64,000 nt of DNA, taken from assembly GCA_965262315.1 (NCBI GenBank), contig CBDHFJ010000159.1, positions 16,163-80,162 of the forward strand, in the 5' to 3' direction. Numbering within the stretch: position 1 is the stretch's first letter; each line of letters opens with the position of its first letter. Source of the DNA: JBCCFK01 sp965262315 (GTDB lineage: Bacteria > Actinomycetota > Acidimicrobiia > Acidimicrobiales > UBA8592). Below, in pieces: positions 37,952 to 47,897 of the stretch. The translations under genes and the position numbers were made by a program. The notes beneath the pieces were generated by a model, which saw only the letters and a program-made list of their open reading frames with translations, ran no database searches and was not told the origin of the DNA.

Positions 37952-37983
37952 GTGAAGGGTTTCGGGGCCCCGAAACCCTTCAC
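37952..37983. repeat. 32-base perfect palindrome
   Basis: GTGAAGGGTTTCGGGG (37952-37967) is followed directly by its exact complement. It lies between the oxidoreductase stop and the methyltransferase start, inside a presumed transcript. Because no T-run follows in the leftward direction it may be an RNA-processing or attenuating hairpin rather than a terminator. Confidence 0.75.
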
Positions 37984-38036
37984 AAAACCGAGGACGCTCG
38001 GGTTGCAGCGTCCCGGTTCGGCGTGAGCGGGAGCGG

Positions 38037-39072
38037 TCATGGCTTGAGGATGATCTTCCCGAAGAAGTCGCTGGCGAGCATCTTGTTCTGCGCGTCGGCA
38101 GCATCGGCGAGGGCGAACTCGGAGTCGATCACGACGTCGAAACCGCCGGAGCAGAACATCTCCCACACCGGCCCGAACTCCTCGGGCCGGTACGGGTCGG
38201 AGCCCATGATCTTGATGCCCGAGTGGAACACGTAGCCGAGGCTGGGGATCGTGGCCTCGTCGCCGGACGAGTTGCCGCAGTTCACCAGACGGCCATGGAT
38301 CCCGAGGGCGAACAGCGATGGGCCGAACAGCGCCGTGCCCACGTGGTCGAAGACCATGTTCACGCCGGCGCCCTGGGTCACCTCGCGGGCCCCAGGCGGC
38401 GACATCGCCGGTGCGGTTGTTCAACACGTGGTCGGCGCCGATCTCGAGTGCTCGTTCGCACTTCTCGTCGGTGCCGGCGGTGGCGAAGACCGTGGCGCCG
38501 GCCTGCTTGGCCAGCTGGATGCCGGCGGTGGACACGCCCGAGCCGGCCGCGTGGATCATCACCGACTCCCCCGCTTGGAGGCCGCCGACGTCGAACAGCG
38601 CGTGGGCCGCCGTGAGGTAACACGTGGGGAACGTGGCGGCGTGCTCGATCGGCATGTCGTCAGGAACGGCGTACACGTGGCTGGCGGGCACAAGGCACTT
38701 CTCGGCGTACCCGCCGTCGACCGTGCCGCCGATGATGCCGAGGTCGCCGAACAGGTCGCCCATCCCGGCGAGCTTGGAGTTGTCGGCGACACCGGCGAGC
38801 GAGGGGTCGACCACGACACGATCGCCCACGCTCACGCCCTCGACCTCGCCGCCGACGGCGCCCACCGTGCCCGCGACATCCATGCCCGCGATGTGCGGGT
38901 ACTTGAAGCCAGGCATCTGGAACCAACCGTTGCGCTGCACGACGTCGAGCCGGTTCAGCGACGTGGCACCGACGTCGATGACGACATCGCCCGCGCCGGG
39001 GTCGGGGTCGGGCACGTCGACGTACTGCAGGACGTCGGGGCCGCCGGCCTCGTGGTAGAGCGTGGCCTTCAT
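38037..39072 (-). pseudogene. Zinc-type alcohol dehydrogenase/quinone oxidoreductase, one frameshift
   Basis: About 345 residues of the medium-chain dehydrogenase family. MKATLYHEAGGPDVLQYVDVP starts the GroES-like domain; HIAGMDVAGTVGAVG and GDRVVVDP follow; the nucleotide site is MIHAAGSGVSTAGIQLAK. The structural-zinc Cys set is missing, as in quinone oxidoreductases. Near 38400 the frame shifts; the remainder (GAGVNMVFDHVG to FFGKIILKP) is intact. ATG at 39072 overlaps the stop of the aldo/keto reductase gene. Confidence 0.78.
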
Positions 39073-40092
39073 CGGCGTCTCCTTCTCGGGTGGGGTGCGA
39101 GTGCGGGTGGGGTCCAGCCGGTGTCGGCCGGGTTGAGATCGACGCCGGGGGCCACGATGGCGTCGATGGCATCGAGCGTGTCGTCGTCGAGGCAAACGTC
39201 GGCGGCACCGAGCAGGTCGGCGAGTTGGTCCTCGGTGCGGGGTCCGATCAGTGCCGCGGTGACGGCCGGGTGTTCGACGTTCCAGGCCAGGGCCATGTGG
39301 GTCAGTGACAAGCCGGCCTCTTCAGCCACGGACGCGAGCGCCTCGACCGCATCGAACTTGGCATCGTTGCCACCGTCGAAGTGGTCGGGGTTGGTGTCAC
39401 CCCGGCTCCCGGCCGGCGCCGGCTCGGTTGCGGGTGTACTTGCCCGTCAGCCAGCCGCCGCTGAGGGGACTCCAGGTGAGCACGCCCATACCGTGCGACT
39501 GCGCGGTCGGCAGGACTGCGGCCTCGATCCCACGGCAGAGGATCGAGTACGGAGGCTGCTCGCTGTGGGGACCGATCAGGCCGCCACGATCAGCGGCCCA
39601 GTGGGCGGCCACCAGGTCCTCGGCGGGGAACGTCGACGTGCCCCAGGCGCGGATCTTGCCGGCCCGCACCAGGTCGGTCAGCGCGCCAACGGTCTCGTCC
39701 AGCGACACCGTGGGGTCCGGCCGGTGCGCCTGGTAGAGGTCGATGTGGTCGACGCCGAGGCGTCGCAGGCTGTCCTCGACTGCCCGCATGATCCAGCGTC
39801 GGGAGTTCCCCCGCCGGTTGGGGTCGTCGTGGTCGCCCACCGGGTGGTGGAACTTGGTGCAGAGAACGACGTCGTCGCGCCGTCCCCCGATCGCCCGGCC
39901 GACGATCTCCTCGTTCTGGCCATCGGCGTACATGTCGGCCGTGTCGACCAGGTTGATCCCGGCGTCGAGCGCGCCGTTGATGATGCGCTGGCACTCCCCG
40001 AGATCGGTGTTGCCCCACGCGCCCAGGACCATGGCCCCCAGCCCGAATCGGCTCACGTGCATGCCGGTACGGCCGAGCGGGCGCGTCTCCAT
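39069..40092 (-). pseudogene. Aldo/keto reductase, one frameshift
   Basis: About 340 residues of an AKR barrel. GRTGMHVSRFGLGAMVLG, DTADMYADGQNEEIVG with catalytic Asp and Tyr, CTKFHHPVG with the Lys, then HIDLYQAHRPDP (His). The frame changes near 39405 in a GC-rich run; the C-terminal part (AEEAGLSLTHMALAWNVEHPAVTAALIG) is conserved. It starts three bases after the permease stop and overlaps the next gene, so it belongs to the importer transcript. NADPH-linked carbonyl reduction is expected. Confidence 0.8.
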
Positions 40093-40094
40093 CG

Positions 40095-41030
40095 CTACTT
40101 GAGCCCCCGGATGAACGGCTGGGCAAGCGCCGCAGGCGGTCGCACCCGGGTGGCGAAGATCGCCATGCCAAAGATCGTGAACAGGAACGGGAGTGACGTA
40201 AGCAGCTCGTTGTTGAGGTCATAGCCGAGAACTGGGAGGGAGAGCCGGAAGGACAACACCGTGCCGAACAGCAGGCAGCCCGCCAGCGTCCCACGCAGCG
40301 TCCAGCCGCCGAAGATCACCGCGGCGATCGCAATGAAGCCACGACCACCGACGATCGAGTCCTCGAACGCTCCGACTTGCGCCAGCACCAGGTACGCACC
40401 ACCGAGCCCCGACGTAAACCCAGCGATGTAGATGCTCTGCCGCCGACGACGGTTGACGTGGATACCCGAGACGTCTGCGGACTGGGGATTCTCCCCGACC
40501 GACCTGACCTCGAGCCCCCACCGGGTTCGGTACATCAACCACCACCCAGCCGGGATGAGCGGATAGACGAGGTACAACAGCCACGACTGGCCGAAGAACG
40601 CCTGACCGATCAGCGGGATGTCCGACAGGATCGGAATCTCCACCGCCGTTGCGCGACGGGTGGATGGCTTGAGCTCACCATCGAGAAAGCCGGTCAATCC
40701 CAGCACCAAGATATTGAGCGCCAGACCGACGACGAATTGGTCTGCTGGAAGGCGATGGCTCATCTCCGCCTGAACCGATGCCACCGCGAGGCCGGCTGCC
40801 GCCCCGAACAAGACCCCGACGACCAGGCTGCCAGAAAGGTCGAATCCGACCGCCGCAGAGAACGCACCCCCGAGCAGCATCCCTTCGACGGAGATGTTGA
40901 GAGTGCCGGACTTCTCTGCAACCCACTCCCCCGTGCCAGCGAACGCCAAGAGCGCAGCAAACGCAACCGCCGAGATGTAGGAGGACTCGCTGGTCAGCAC
41001 ATCGCCCAGGCCTCTGAAGAAGTCGCCCAC
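40095..41030 (-). CDS. BMP-type ABC importer permease (second)
   Basis: A 311-residue inner-membrane subunit of the branched-chain/nucleoside permease family (YufQ/NupQ-like). Conserved segments are AEKSGTLNISVEGMLLGGAFSA, the cytoplasmic loop LEVRSVGENPQSADVSGI which contacts the ATPase, and GGRGFIAIAAVIFGGW. About eight membrane spans. One base separates it from the other permease gene. Relatives carry purine nucleosides, and the Treponema Rfu system carries riboflavin. Confidence 0.88.
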   Translation of the reverse strand: MGDFFRGLGDVLTSESSYISAVAFAALLAFAGTGEWVAEKSGTLNISVEGMLLGGAFSAAVGFDLSGSLVVGVLFGAAAGLAVASVQAEMSHRLPADQFVVGLALNILVLGLTGFLDGELKPSTRRATAVEIPILSDIPLIGQAFFGQSWLLYLVYPLIPAGWWLMYRTRWGLEVRSVGENPQSADVSGIHVNRRRRQSIYIAGFTSGLGGAYLVLAQVGAFEDSIVGGRGFIAIAAVIFGGWTLRGTLAGCLLFGTVLSFRLSLPVLGYDLNNELLTSLPFLFTIFGMAIFATRVRPPAALAQPFIRGLK

Positions 41031-41031
41031 G

Positions 41032-42180
41032 TCAGGTCCTGGCCCTGGTCGCAGCGGCGGCCCGTCTGCGGGTACGAACGAACAGCACAGCCGGCGGTAT
41101 CAACAACGCGAGAACCAACAACGCCTGCACGACATCCGTGATCCGACGCTCGACGCCAGTCGCTGCAAGAAATCCCGACCCTGTCCGAAGCGCCGCGAAA
41201 ACGAACGCAATCACGACGGCAACCAGCGCGCGCTCGCGAGCGACGAGCGCCACGAGCAGACCGGTCCAGCCGATGTTCACTGCGAAACCCGGTGAGAACC
41301 GGTACGCCCCGAAGTCCCCGCCGGTGAGCATGAAGGCGCCGGCGAGACCGGCGAACCCGCCAGACACGAGCATCGCCATGGTTCCCATGCGTGTCTCCGA
41401 CACACCCGAACGGCGGGCCGCTCTCGGGTTGCGCCCGAGCATCCGGAGGCGAAACCCCCAGATCGCCCGCGCGAGGACGAACGCGACGAGCACGGCCAGA
41501 CCCACTGCGACCATTGCGGACACGGGTAACTCGTTGCCGAACCAGGTGACCCGTTTCAGACGGGCACCCTCTGGTACCTGCATCGTCTGCTGCACTTGGG
41601 TGGCCTGACCTTCCGGCAATGGCTCGAGCAGCAACGACTCGTGCCGAAACGCCCAACCGACAACCTGTGCTGCAACGCTTACGAGTAGGAGCGTGGTGAG
41701 CACTTCTGGCACGTTGCGCCAATAGCGAAGGCCAGCTGCGATGCCGGCCCACAACGCCCCACCCAGGACGCCTGCCGCCACCAACGCAACAAGCACGACG
41801 CTGCCGGGCGCGTCCAGATGGACCGCAACGTAGGCCGCGAAAGCGCCACCCATCAGCAACTGTCCCTCCTGACCGATGTTGACGAGCCCGGCCTTGCCAT
41901 TGATGATCGTTCCGAGCGCCACCAAGAGGAGTGGTGTGGCGGTCCCGACCGTCGTCCCCCACCGCCCCGGGTTTCGGACACTGCCGTCCAGCAGGGCCGA
42001 AAGGACCGTCTGCCACGACCCTCCCGTCACCTCCACCAACACCGCGGAGAGCAGCACCGCCCCGAAGATGCTCGCGGCATAGAGCCCGAGCACTTCGCCG
42101 AGGCCCAACACCCGAGATCTCGATGGGCCGAGGCTGACATCGTCCACTTCGACCTGGCGCACGGGCACGGTCTCGCTCAT
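41032..42180 (-). CDS. BMP-type ABC importer permease (first)
   Basis: A 382-residue YufP/NupP-like permease. INGKAGLVNIGQEGQLLMGGAFAA is the family hallmark and FRLRMLGRNPRAARRSGVSE the ATPase-docking loop; a 100-residue variable insert separates the first and later spans. ATG at 42180 overlaps the ATPase stop (ATGA). It pairs with the adjacent permease as a heterodimer. Confidence 0.88.
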   Translation of the reverse strand: MSETVPVRQVEVDDVSLGPSRSRVLGLGEVLGLYAASIFGAVLLSAVLVEVTGGSWQTVLSALLDGSVRNPGRWGTTVGTATPLLLVALGTIINGKAGLVNIGQEGQLLMGGAFAAYVAVHLDAPGSVVLVALVAAGVLGGALWAGIAAGLRYWRNVPEVLTTLLLVSVAAQVVGWAFRHESLLLEPLPEGQATQVQQTMQVPEGARLKRVTWFGNELPVSAMVAVGLAVLVAFVLARAIWGFRLRMLGRNPRAARRSGVSETRMGTMAMLVSGGFAGLAGAFMLTGGDFGAYRFSPGFAVNIGWTGLLVALVARERALVAVVIAFVFAALRTGSGFLAATGVERRITDVVQALLVLALLIPPAVLFVRTRRRAAAATRART

Positions 42181-43763
42181 GCGGCGTGGCCCCCGAGCAG
42201 GAGCCCGAGACGTTCCCGGTCAACGCGGTCTCGGGCCATCTCACCGATGACGGACCCGCCGGAGAGCACCACGATGCGGCGTGACAGATCCAGGATCTCC
42301 TCGAGCTCGCTCGAGATCAACAGGACGCCGACGCCGTTCTCGGCGGCGAGACGCAGGCGCTCACCCATGTACTCGATGGCGCCGACGTCGAGGCCACGGG
42401 TCGGCTGAGCGGCGACGAGGACTTTCGGGTTTGCGTCGAGCTCGCGAGCGAGGACGACGCGTTGTTGATTGCCACCCGACAGCGACCACATCGGCGCGTC
42501 GGGCCCCCAGCACTGGATGTCGAACTCGTCGATCAGGCGCTCGGCGTGCGCACGCATCCGGCCGGGCTGCATGACTTGATACCGCGCCACGGTCGCAGGA
42601 TTAACGAGCGCCAAGTTCTCGGCGACGCTCATATCGAGGACGATCGCCGAGTCGTGACGGTCGGCGGGGATGACGGCGACGCCGGCCTTCGCCATAGCCC
42701 CCGGCTTCCCCGCTGGGACGGGTCGGCCGTCGACGATCACGCGTCCCGACCTCACGGGCGACAAGCTCGAGAGCAGATCTACCAGTCCGTCCTGGCCGTT
42801 GCCCTCCACTCCAGCCACGCCCAGGACCTCGCCGGCGCGGACCTCGAGCTTCAGATCGTCGAGAATCGGTCTCCCTCGGCGACCCCCCACCACGACATGG
42901 TCGACGTCCAGCAACACATCGCGATCATCGGGAAGCTCCGATGGCACGTGCGTGCCATCGATGCCCTCGTCCACGACGCCCAAGGCCGCTCGCTCGGAGC
43001 GGAGCGAGACGGGCCGCCCCACCATCGCCCGGGCCAGGGATGCGGCATCTGCATCGGCCGTCGTCATTCGATCGACGACGCGCCCCCGCCGCATGATCGT
43101 GACCTCGTCGGTCGCTTGGAGGATCTCGTCGAGCTTGTGACTCACGAGGGCGACCGCACGGCCCTCACCGGTGACGACGCGTCGGAGTGACGCAAACAGT
43201 TGCGCCGACTCATCCGGAGTCAGCACCGAGGTCGGCTCGTCGAAGATCAAGATTTCGGGGTCTCGGCGAAGGCACTTGATGATCTCGACCCGTTGGCGCA
43301 ACCCAGCGGGGAGGTCGCCGACGACCGCGTCCGGATCGACCTCCAGCCCGTAGAGGTCGGCGATGGACTCGATTCTCGCCCGCACTGCTTGTGCATCGAG
43401 CCGGCCCTCGTCGCCAAGTGCGACGTTCTCCCAGACCGTCAGGGCGTCGACGAGGCTGAAGTGCTGATGCACCATCCCGATGCCGTGCGCGGCAGCTGCC
43501 GGTGGATCGGGGATCTGCGTGGCCCGACCGTTGACGATGATCTCTCCGCTGTCGGCTGGAACCAGGCCGATCAGGATCTTCATCAGCGTTGACTTGCCGG
43601 CTCCGTTCTCTCCGAGAACGCCGTGAATGCGACCGCGTTCGAGTACGAGGTCCACCTCGTCGCAAGCGGTCACCGCTCCGAATCGTTTCGTGATGCCGGC
43701 AAGGCGCACTGCGGGGGACGACGCCGATGCATCGGCCCCCGCAGACACTTCGGTTCCGTTCAC
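42177..43763 (-). CDS. BMP-type ABC importer ATPase with two nucleotide-binding domains
   Basis: A 528-residue double-cassette ATPase of the YufO/NupO type. The first domain has a full Walker A (GENGAGKST), Q-loop (GMVHQHFSLV), DLPAGLRQRVEI as signature and IFDEPTSVL. The second has a degenerate P-loop (GVEGNGQDGL) but an intact signature LSGGNQQRVVLARE. This asymmetry is normal for the family. GTG at 43763 lies four bases after the binding-protein stop. Confidence 0.9.
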   Translation of the reverse strand: MNGTEVSAGADASASSPAVRLAGITKRFGAVTACDEVDLVLERGRIHGVLGENGAGKSTLMKILIGLVPADSGEIIVNGRATQIPDPPAAAAHGIGMVHQHFSLVDALTVWENVALGDEGRLDAQAVRARIESIADLYGLEVDPDAVVGDLPAGLRQRVEIIKCLRRDPEILIFDEPTSVLTPDESAQLFASLRRVVTGEGRAVALVSHKLDEILQATDEVTIMRRGRVVDRMTTADADAASLARAMVGRPVSLRSERAALGVVDEGIDGTHVPSELPDDRDVLLDVDHVVVGGRRGRPILDDLKLEVRAGEVLGVAGVEGNGQDGLVDLLSSLSPVRSGRVIVDGRPVPAGKPGAMAKAGVAVIPADRHDSAIVLDMSVAENLALVNPATVARYQVMQPGRMRAHAERLIDEFDIQCWGPDAPMWSLSGGNQQRVVLARELDANPKVLVAAQPTRGLDVGAIEYMGERLRLAAENGVGVLLISSELEEILDLSRRIVVLSGGSVIGEMARDRVDRERLGLLLGGHAA

Positions 43764-43766
43764 GAC

Positions 43767-44993
43767 TCAGCCGCCGGCGAATGCCTCAGCCTTGATGGCC
43801 CCGATCGCCTCGTCGAGGTCGCCACTGGCAACGGTCGCATAGGCCTCGTCCAAGGCTGCCTGGAGGTCGGGCGAGTCGCACAGCTCGGCACCGACCACAT
43901 CAGGGTCGGTTCCGGCAGTGAAGACACGGACCGAACCTTCGGGGAAGTTCCCCGCCACGATGTCGGGGAACACGAGCGACACGTAGTCACCACCGTCGAA
44001 CCGGATGGTCAGGTCATAGCCGATGTCCCCCCCGCACGCCGTGGACGATCCTGGGTTCCCAACGATCAAGCCGGCGTCGGTGGCGAGCTGTGCGATGGGC
44101 TCGAGGGCGCCACCGAGGAATGGGTAGATGGCGTCAGCACCTTCGGCCACAGCGGCATCGAACGCCGCCGTCGCATTGGCGACGTTGTCGAAGTCGAACG
44201 GGAAGTCGCCCGTCGGGGTGTACGTCAGCGTGAAGCTCTGGTCGACCGCCTTCAGCCCGAGCTCAGTGGCAAGCACGACCTCCTTCTCGAACGGCAGGTC
44301 ACAGCACCCGAGGATGGCGAGACTGTCACCACCAGCCTCCTGGAGCAGCAGCCCGAAGGCAACGCCAGCCGTGTAGTGGATACCGGCACCCTCGTCCTGA
44401 GTTTGTGCGTACAAGTCGGACTCGACAAACCCCGCACCGCAGTTGCAGTACCAGTAGATGTCCGGGTACTGGACTGCGAGGTCGGGCAGAGGACCGGCCA
44501 CACCGCTGGCCCCGACCAGGATGATGTCAACGGGCTGATTTGCCAGATTGTCGAGTTCGGTCGCCGCCTCCTCGAACGTGATGTTGTCTACGACGATGAC
44601 GTCGCCGAAACCGTTCTCCTGAGAGAGCACCTCGGCTTGGTCGATCAAAGCCTGGTAGTAGCCGCCGTCGTCGCGAGGCCCCTGGGCAGCGATGCCGATT
44701 CGCACCTCGCCGTCCCCGTTGGCATCGAGTGGGTTGGCCACCGGCTCGTCCTCAGCCGCTGGCTCCTCATCCATCGGCTCGTCCTCGGCCGCTGGCTCCT
44801 CGTCCATGGGCTCGTCCGCTGGTTCCTCGGCGGGTTCCTCCGCCGGTTCCTCGGCGGGCTCCTCCGAGGGTTCCTCGGCCGGCTCGCTGCTGCTCGCCGA
44901 CCCACCTTCGTCGTCGTCGTCGCCACCGCATGCCGCGGCGATCAGGGCGAATGCGAACAGCACCGCCAACAACCTCATCATCTTCGTGGACAT
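43767..44993 (-). CDS. BMP-family substrate-binding lipoprotein
   Basis: A 408-residue solute-binding lipoprotein. Signal MSTKMMRLLAVLFAFALIAA with lipobox AAC, then a low-complexity acidic tether (about residues 24-85) built of AEEP and DEPMDEEPAAE repeats, then a PnrA/Med-like domain: VRIGIAAQGPRDDGGYYQALI, VDIILVGASG, YWYCNCGAGF, HYTAGVAFGLLL, ADAIYPFLGG. Family members bind nucleosides or, in Treponema, riboflavin. An imperfect FadR-type operator lies 26 bases upstream. The tether may span a thick wall. Confidence 0.88.
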   Translation of the reverse strand: MSTKMMRLLAVLFAFALIAAACGGDDDDEGGSASSSEPAEEPSEEPAEEPAEEPAEEPADEPMDEEPAAEDEPMDEEPAAEDEPVANPLDANGDGEVRIGIAAQGPRDDGGYYQALIDQAEVLSQENGFGDVIVVDNITFEEAATELDNLANQPVDIILVGASGVAGPLPDLAVQYPDIYWYCNCGAGFVESDLYAQTQDEGAGIHYTAGVAFGLLLQEAGGDSLAILGCCDLPFEKEVVLATELGLKAVDQSFTLTYTPTGDFPFDFDNVANATAAFDAAVAEGADAIYPFLGGALEPIAQLATDAGLIVGNPGSSTACGGDIGYDLTIRFDGGDYVSLVFPDIVAGNFPEGSVRVFTAGTDPDVVGAELCDSPDLQAALDEAYATVASGDLDEAIGAIKAEAFAGG

Positions 44994-45018
44994 CTGTCCC
45001 CCTCCTCGTTGTGGACTG

Positions 45019-45030
45019 ATGGTCTTACCA
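45019..45030. promoter_or_regulatory. Imperfect FadR-type operator before the importer operon
   Basis: ATGGTCTTACCA differs at one central position from the perfect operator. The surrounding TGGACTGATGGTCT is identical to the sequence around the operator at 51979, so the two promoter regions share ancestry or function. It lies 26 bases before the lipoprotein ATG. Confidence 0.5.
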
Positions 45031-45126
45031 GCACCGGGCCAACCTATGGTTCGCCTGTTGCCGGTCCGAGTCAGTGAAGTCACCGTCACGTGACGCCATC
45101 CTGACGCGATTCTTGCGAGCGCGGGT

Positions 45127-46326
45127 TCATTCCCCCACCGCCCGGAGCTCGGGGCGCCGTCCCTCGCCGGGCCAACCGGCGCGGTAGCGCTGGACGAGCC
45201 AGCGATTGAACTGCACGTGGCTCTCTTCCTGCCACGAGTACCGGCCACGCGGCGCGAACCGGGACCGCAGCCCCTGCTGCACCTTGGTGGTCGCGTCCTG
45301 ATCCTGTTCGACGAAGACCTGCACGCCGGCGTCGGACAGGGCGAGCTTGGCCTCGAACAGCGGGTCATCGAGCGCCGACGGATGGAAGATGTAGCCGATC
45401 TCGACGTCGATGGTCTCGGGCCCGGTCGGGCGGACCAGGAAGAAGAAGCACTGGTCGGGTGCGGTGCCGAAGCAGAGCATCGGCGGCACGAGCGCGAACG
45501 TCGAACGACTCCGCTCCTCCTCGGTGAGGTTCGGGAACACGTCCATGATCACCCGGTGAGTGGCGTTGAACCCACCGTCCATGTGCGTGTAGCCGGCCGT
45601 CCGGAACACCACGTTGGAGGCGTCGTCCCAGGGCTCGGGGAACGCCGACATGTTGGACGGGCAGAAGTCCTGCACGAACTGGTGCAGCCGATTGGCGTGG
45701 TAGCCGTCGTTGAAGTTCTCGAACATGACCTTCCAGTTCCACGGCATGCCTTCGAGGGTGAAGGTGCCGGGGCACACGGCATTGGCCAGGTCGTAGTTGG
45801 CGATGTAGGGCTCGTAGCGGCTCAGCGTGGGCGCGAGCGGCGCTGCGTCCGGATCGAAGTTGACGAAGACGAAGCCCTGCCACTCCTCCACCGCCAAGGT
45901 CGGAAGGCCGTAGTCGGCCTTGTCGAAGTCCTGGGTCTTCTCCATTGCTGGTGCACCGAGCAGGCGGCCGTCCTGGCCGTAGATCCAGTGGTGATACGGG
46001 CACTTGAAGGTGGTGTCGTTGCCCTCGCCCTCGCAGACCGCCATGGCGCGGTGCTGACAGACCGCGCTCATCGCCCGGACGTCGCCCTCCTTGGAGCGCA
46101 GCACGATGATGGGCTCGCCGAGCAGCTCGACGGTGAACCAGTCACCGGGATTGGGGATGCGTTCGGCGCGGCCGACCGCAAGCCACTCCTGCATGAACAC
46201 GGCCTCGCGCTCGAAGTGCAACGCTTCGGGTGAGGTGTACAGCTCGGGCGGCAGCGTCACCGCGTGAGCCACGTCGGCGACCGACGCGTCGAGCTCGGCC
46301 AGCAGATCGTCATCGAACATCGTCAT
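45127..46326 (-). CDS. Rieske-type ring-hydroxylating oxygenase, alpha subunit
   Basis: A 399-residue oxygenase component. The Rieske cluster is CQHRAM...CPYHHW (about 88-110). The catalytic iron motif is FENFNDGYHANRLH, with a later Asp. Such enzymes dihydroxylate aromatic rings or remove N-/O-methyl groups; no ferredoxin or reductase gene is adjacent, so electron partners must come from elsewhere. It is the last gene of the cupin-hydantoinase operon, 48 bases after the ligase. Confidence 0.9.
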   Translation of the reverse strand: MTMFDDDLLAELDASVADVAHAVTLPPELYTSPEALHFEREAVFMQEWLAVGRAERIPNPGDWFTVELLGEPIIVLRSKEGDVRAMSAVCQHRAMAVCEGEGNDTTFKCPYHHWIYGQDGRLLGAPAMEKTQDFDKADYGLPTLAVEEWQGFVFVNFDPDAAPLAPTLSRYEPYIANYDLANAVCPGTFTLEGMPWNWKVMFENFNDGYHANRLHQFVQDFCPSNMSAFPEPWDDASNVVFRTAGYTHMDGGFNATHRVIMDVFPNLTEEERSRSTFALVPPMLCFGTAPDQCFFFLVRPTGPETIDVEIGYIFHPSALDDPLFEAKLALSDAGVQVFVEQDQDATTKVQQGLRSRFAPRGRYSWQEESHVQFNRWLVQRYRAGWPGEGRRPELRAVGE

Positions 46327-46374
46327 CGCTCAGCCTCCAGGGAGGATGTGGTCACGTCGGTCAGGTCCATCAGG

Positions 46375-47895
46375 TCACGCATCGACTGCGTCCTTCAGCA
46401 CGAATTTGCGGATCTTGCCCACGCTGGTGCGGGGCAGCTCGTCCAGGAAGGTGATGTCCCGTGGCACCTTCGGTTTGCCGAGTCGTTCCGCACACCAGCT
46501 CAGCAGCTCGTCGACCGATGGTGGTGTCACCGGATCGGCCGGCACGACGAAGGCCACCGGCACCTCGTCCCGAATGGGATCGGGTGCGCCGACGACCGAC
46601 GCCTCCAGCACGGCGGGGTGTGCGCTCAGCACACTCTCGACCTCGACCGTCGACACGTTCTCGCCGGCGACCTTGAGGACGTCGGATCGGCGACCGTCGA
46701 AGAAGAATCGGCCTGTCTGATCCCGAGTCGCCCGGTCGCCGGTGAGGAACCAGTCCCCGCGGAAGCTGGCGGCGGTGATCTCAGGATCATCCAAGTATCC
46801 GGCGAACAGGGTGATGCCCGGTTCGCCCCGGACGACGATCTCGCCGACGGCGTCGGGCCCGACGGTGTCCCCGTCGGCATCGTGGACCTCGACCTCGCAG
46901 CCGCTGGTGACGTACCCCATGGAGTACGGCAGCGGGGCCGTCGCCTCGTCGGTGAGCACGGCCGGGATGGTCTCGGTCATGCCGTAGAGCTGGCGGGGCC
47001 GACAGCCGAGCCACGCAGCGATGGTCTCGTACTGGTCGTCGGCGATGTTCTGGGCGTACCAGCAGTGCCGAAGCGCCACGCCCTCGGTGGCCTGACCGCG
47101 AGCGAGGATCATTCTGATCGGTGCCGCGAAGAGGCTGGCGGCGGTGGCGCCGTGACGGGCGCACTGGGGCAGGAAGCCGCTGGCGCTGAACGTGTGCATC
47201 AGGGCCACGCTGGCACCCACCCAGATCGCGGACGCGAACGAGTAGTACTGGGCGTTGGCGTGGAAGAGCGGCAGCACCACGATCTGGCGGTCGGCAGCGG
47301 TGAGCCCGGCCGCCTCGGCCATGGTCTTGCCGGCGAAGGCGTAGTTGGCCTGGGTGATCTCGACGCCCTTGGGGCGGCCGGTGGTCCCACTGGTGAACAT
47401 CACCGCGGCGCGATCGGTCAGCCGCGGCGCGGCCCAGTCGGCGAACTCGGCCGCCGGCAGCCAGGCGAAGCCGACATCGGCCTCGTCGATCTGGACCACG
47501 GGCCGGTCGCCGACCGCCGGGAGGTACGCGTCGGCTCGGTCCTCGGAACAGAAGCCGACCGTCGGGGCGGTGCGCTCGATGTGGTCCTGGAGCTCAGGCG
47601 TCCGACCCATCGGGTCCGACGGCACGATCCAGGCGCCGAGGCGGTTGGCGGCGAGCCAGACCGCGACGAACGTCGGGCTGTTGGTCAGCGCCAGATGGAC
47701 CGAGTGGCCCTCTCGGACGCCGTGGCTCGCCAGCCGGCCCGCCATGCGCCCGACGATCTCGTCGAACTCGGCGTAGGTCCACTCGGCGACATGGCCGTCG
47801 GGACCCTCGAAGATCAGGAAGGTCTGGTGATCGTGTTCCGCGACGGCGCGCGACCACGCATGCGCGAAGGTCGTCGCATCCCCCCAACCCGCCAT
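46375..47895 (-). CDS. AMP-binding acyl-CoA ligase
   Basis: A 506-residue adenylate-forming enzyme that activates a carboxylic acid as CoA thioester. The P-loop is MFTSGTTGRPKGVE, A5 is YGMTETIPAV, A7/A8 GDRATRDQTGRFFFDGRRSDVLKVAGENVS, and A10 carries Lys in LPRTSVGKIRKF. It resembles benzoate/crotonobetaine-type ligases. Two bases separate it from the hydantoinase B stop. In a catabolic route it would follow ring opening. The acid is unknown. Confidence 0.9.
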   Translation of the reverse strand: MAGWGDATTFAHAWSRAVAEHDHQTFLIFEGPDGHVAEWTYAEFDEIVGRMAGRLASHGVREGHSVHLALTNSPTFVAVWLAANRLGAWIVPSDPMGRTPELQDHIERTAPTVGFCSEDRADAYLPAVGDRPVVQIDEADVGFAWLPAAEFADWAAPRLTDRAAVMFTSGTTGRPKGVEITQANYAFAGKTMAEAAGLTAADRQIVVLPLFHANAQYYSFASAIWVGASVALMHTFSASGFLPQCARHGATAASLFAAPIRMILARGQATEGVALRHCWYAQNIADDQYETIAAWLGCRPRQLYGMTETIPAVLTDEATAPLPYSMGYVTSGCEVEVHDADGDTVGPDAVGEIVVRGEPGITLFAGYLDDPEITAASFRGDWFLTGDRATRDQTGRFFFDGRRSDVLKVAGENVSTVEVESVLSAHPAVLEASVVGAPDPIRDEVPVAFVVPADPVTPPSVDELLSWCAERLGKPKVPRDITFLDELPRTSVGKIRKFVLKDAVDA

Positions 47896-47897
47896 GG

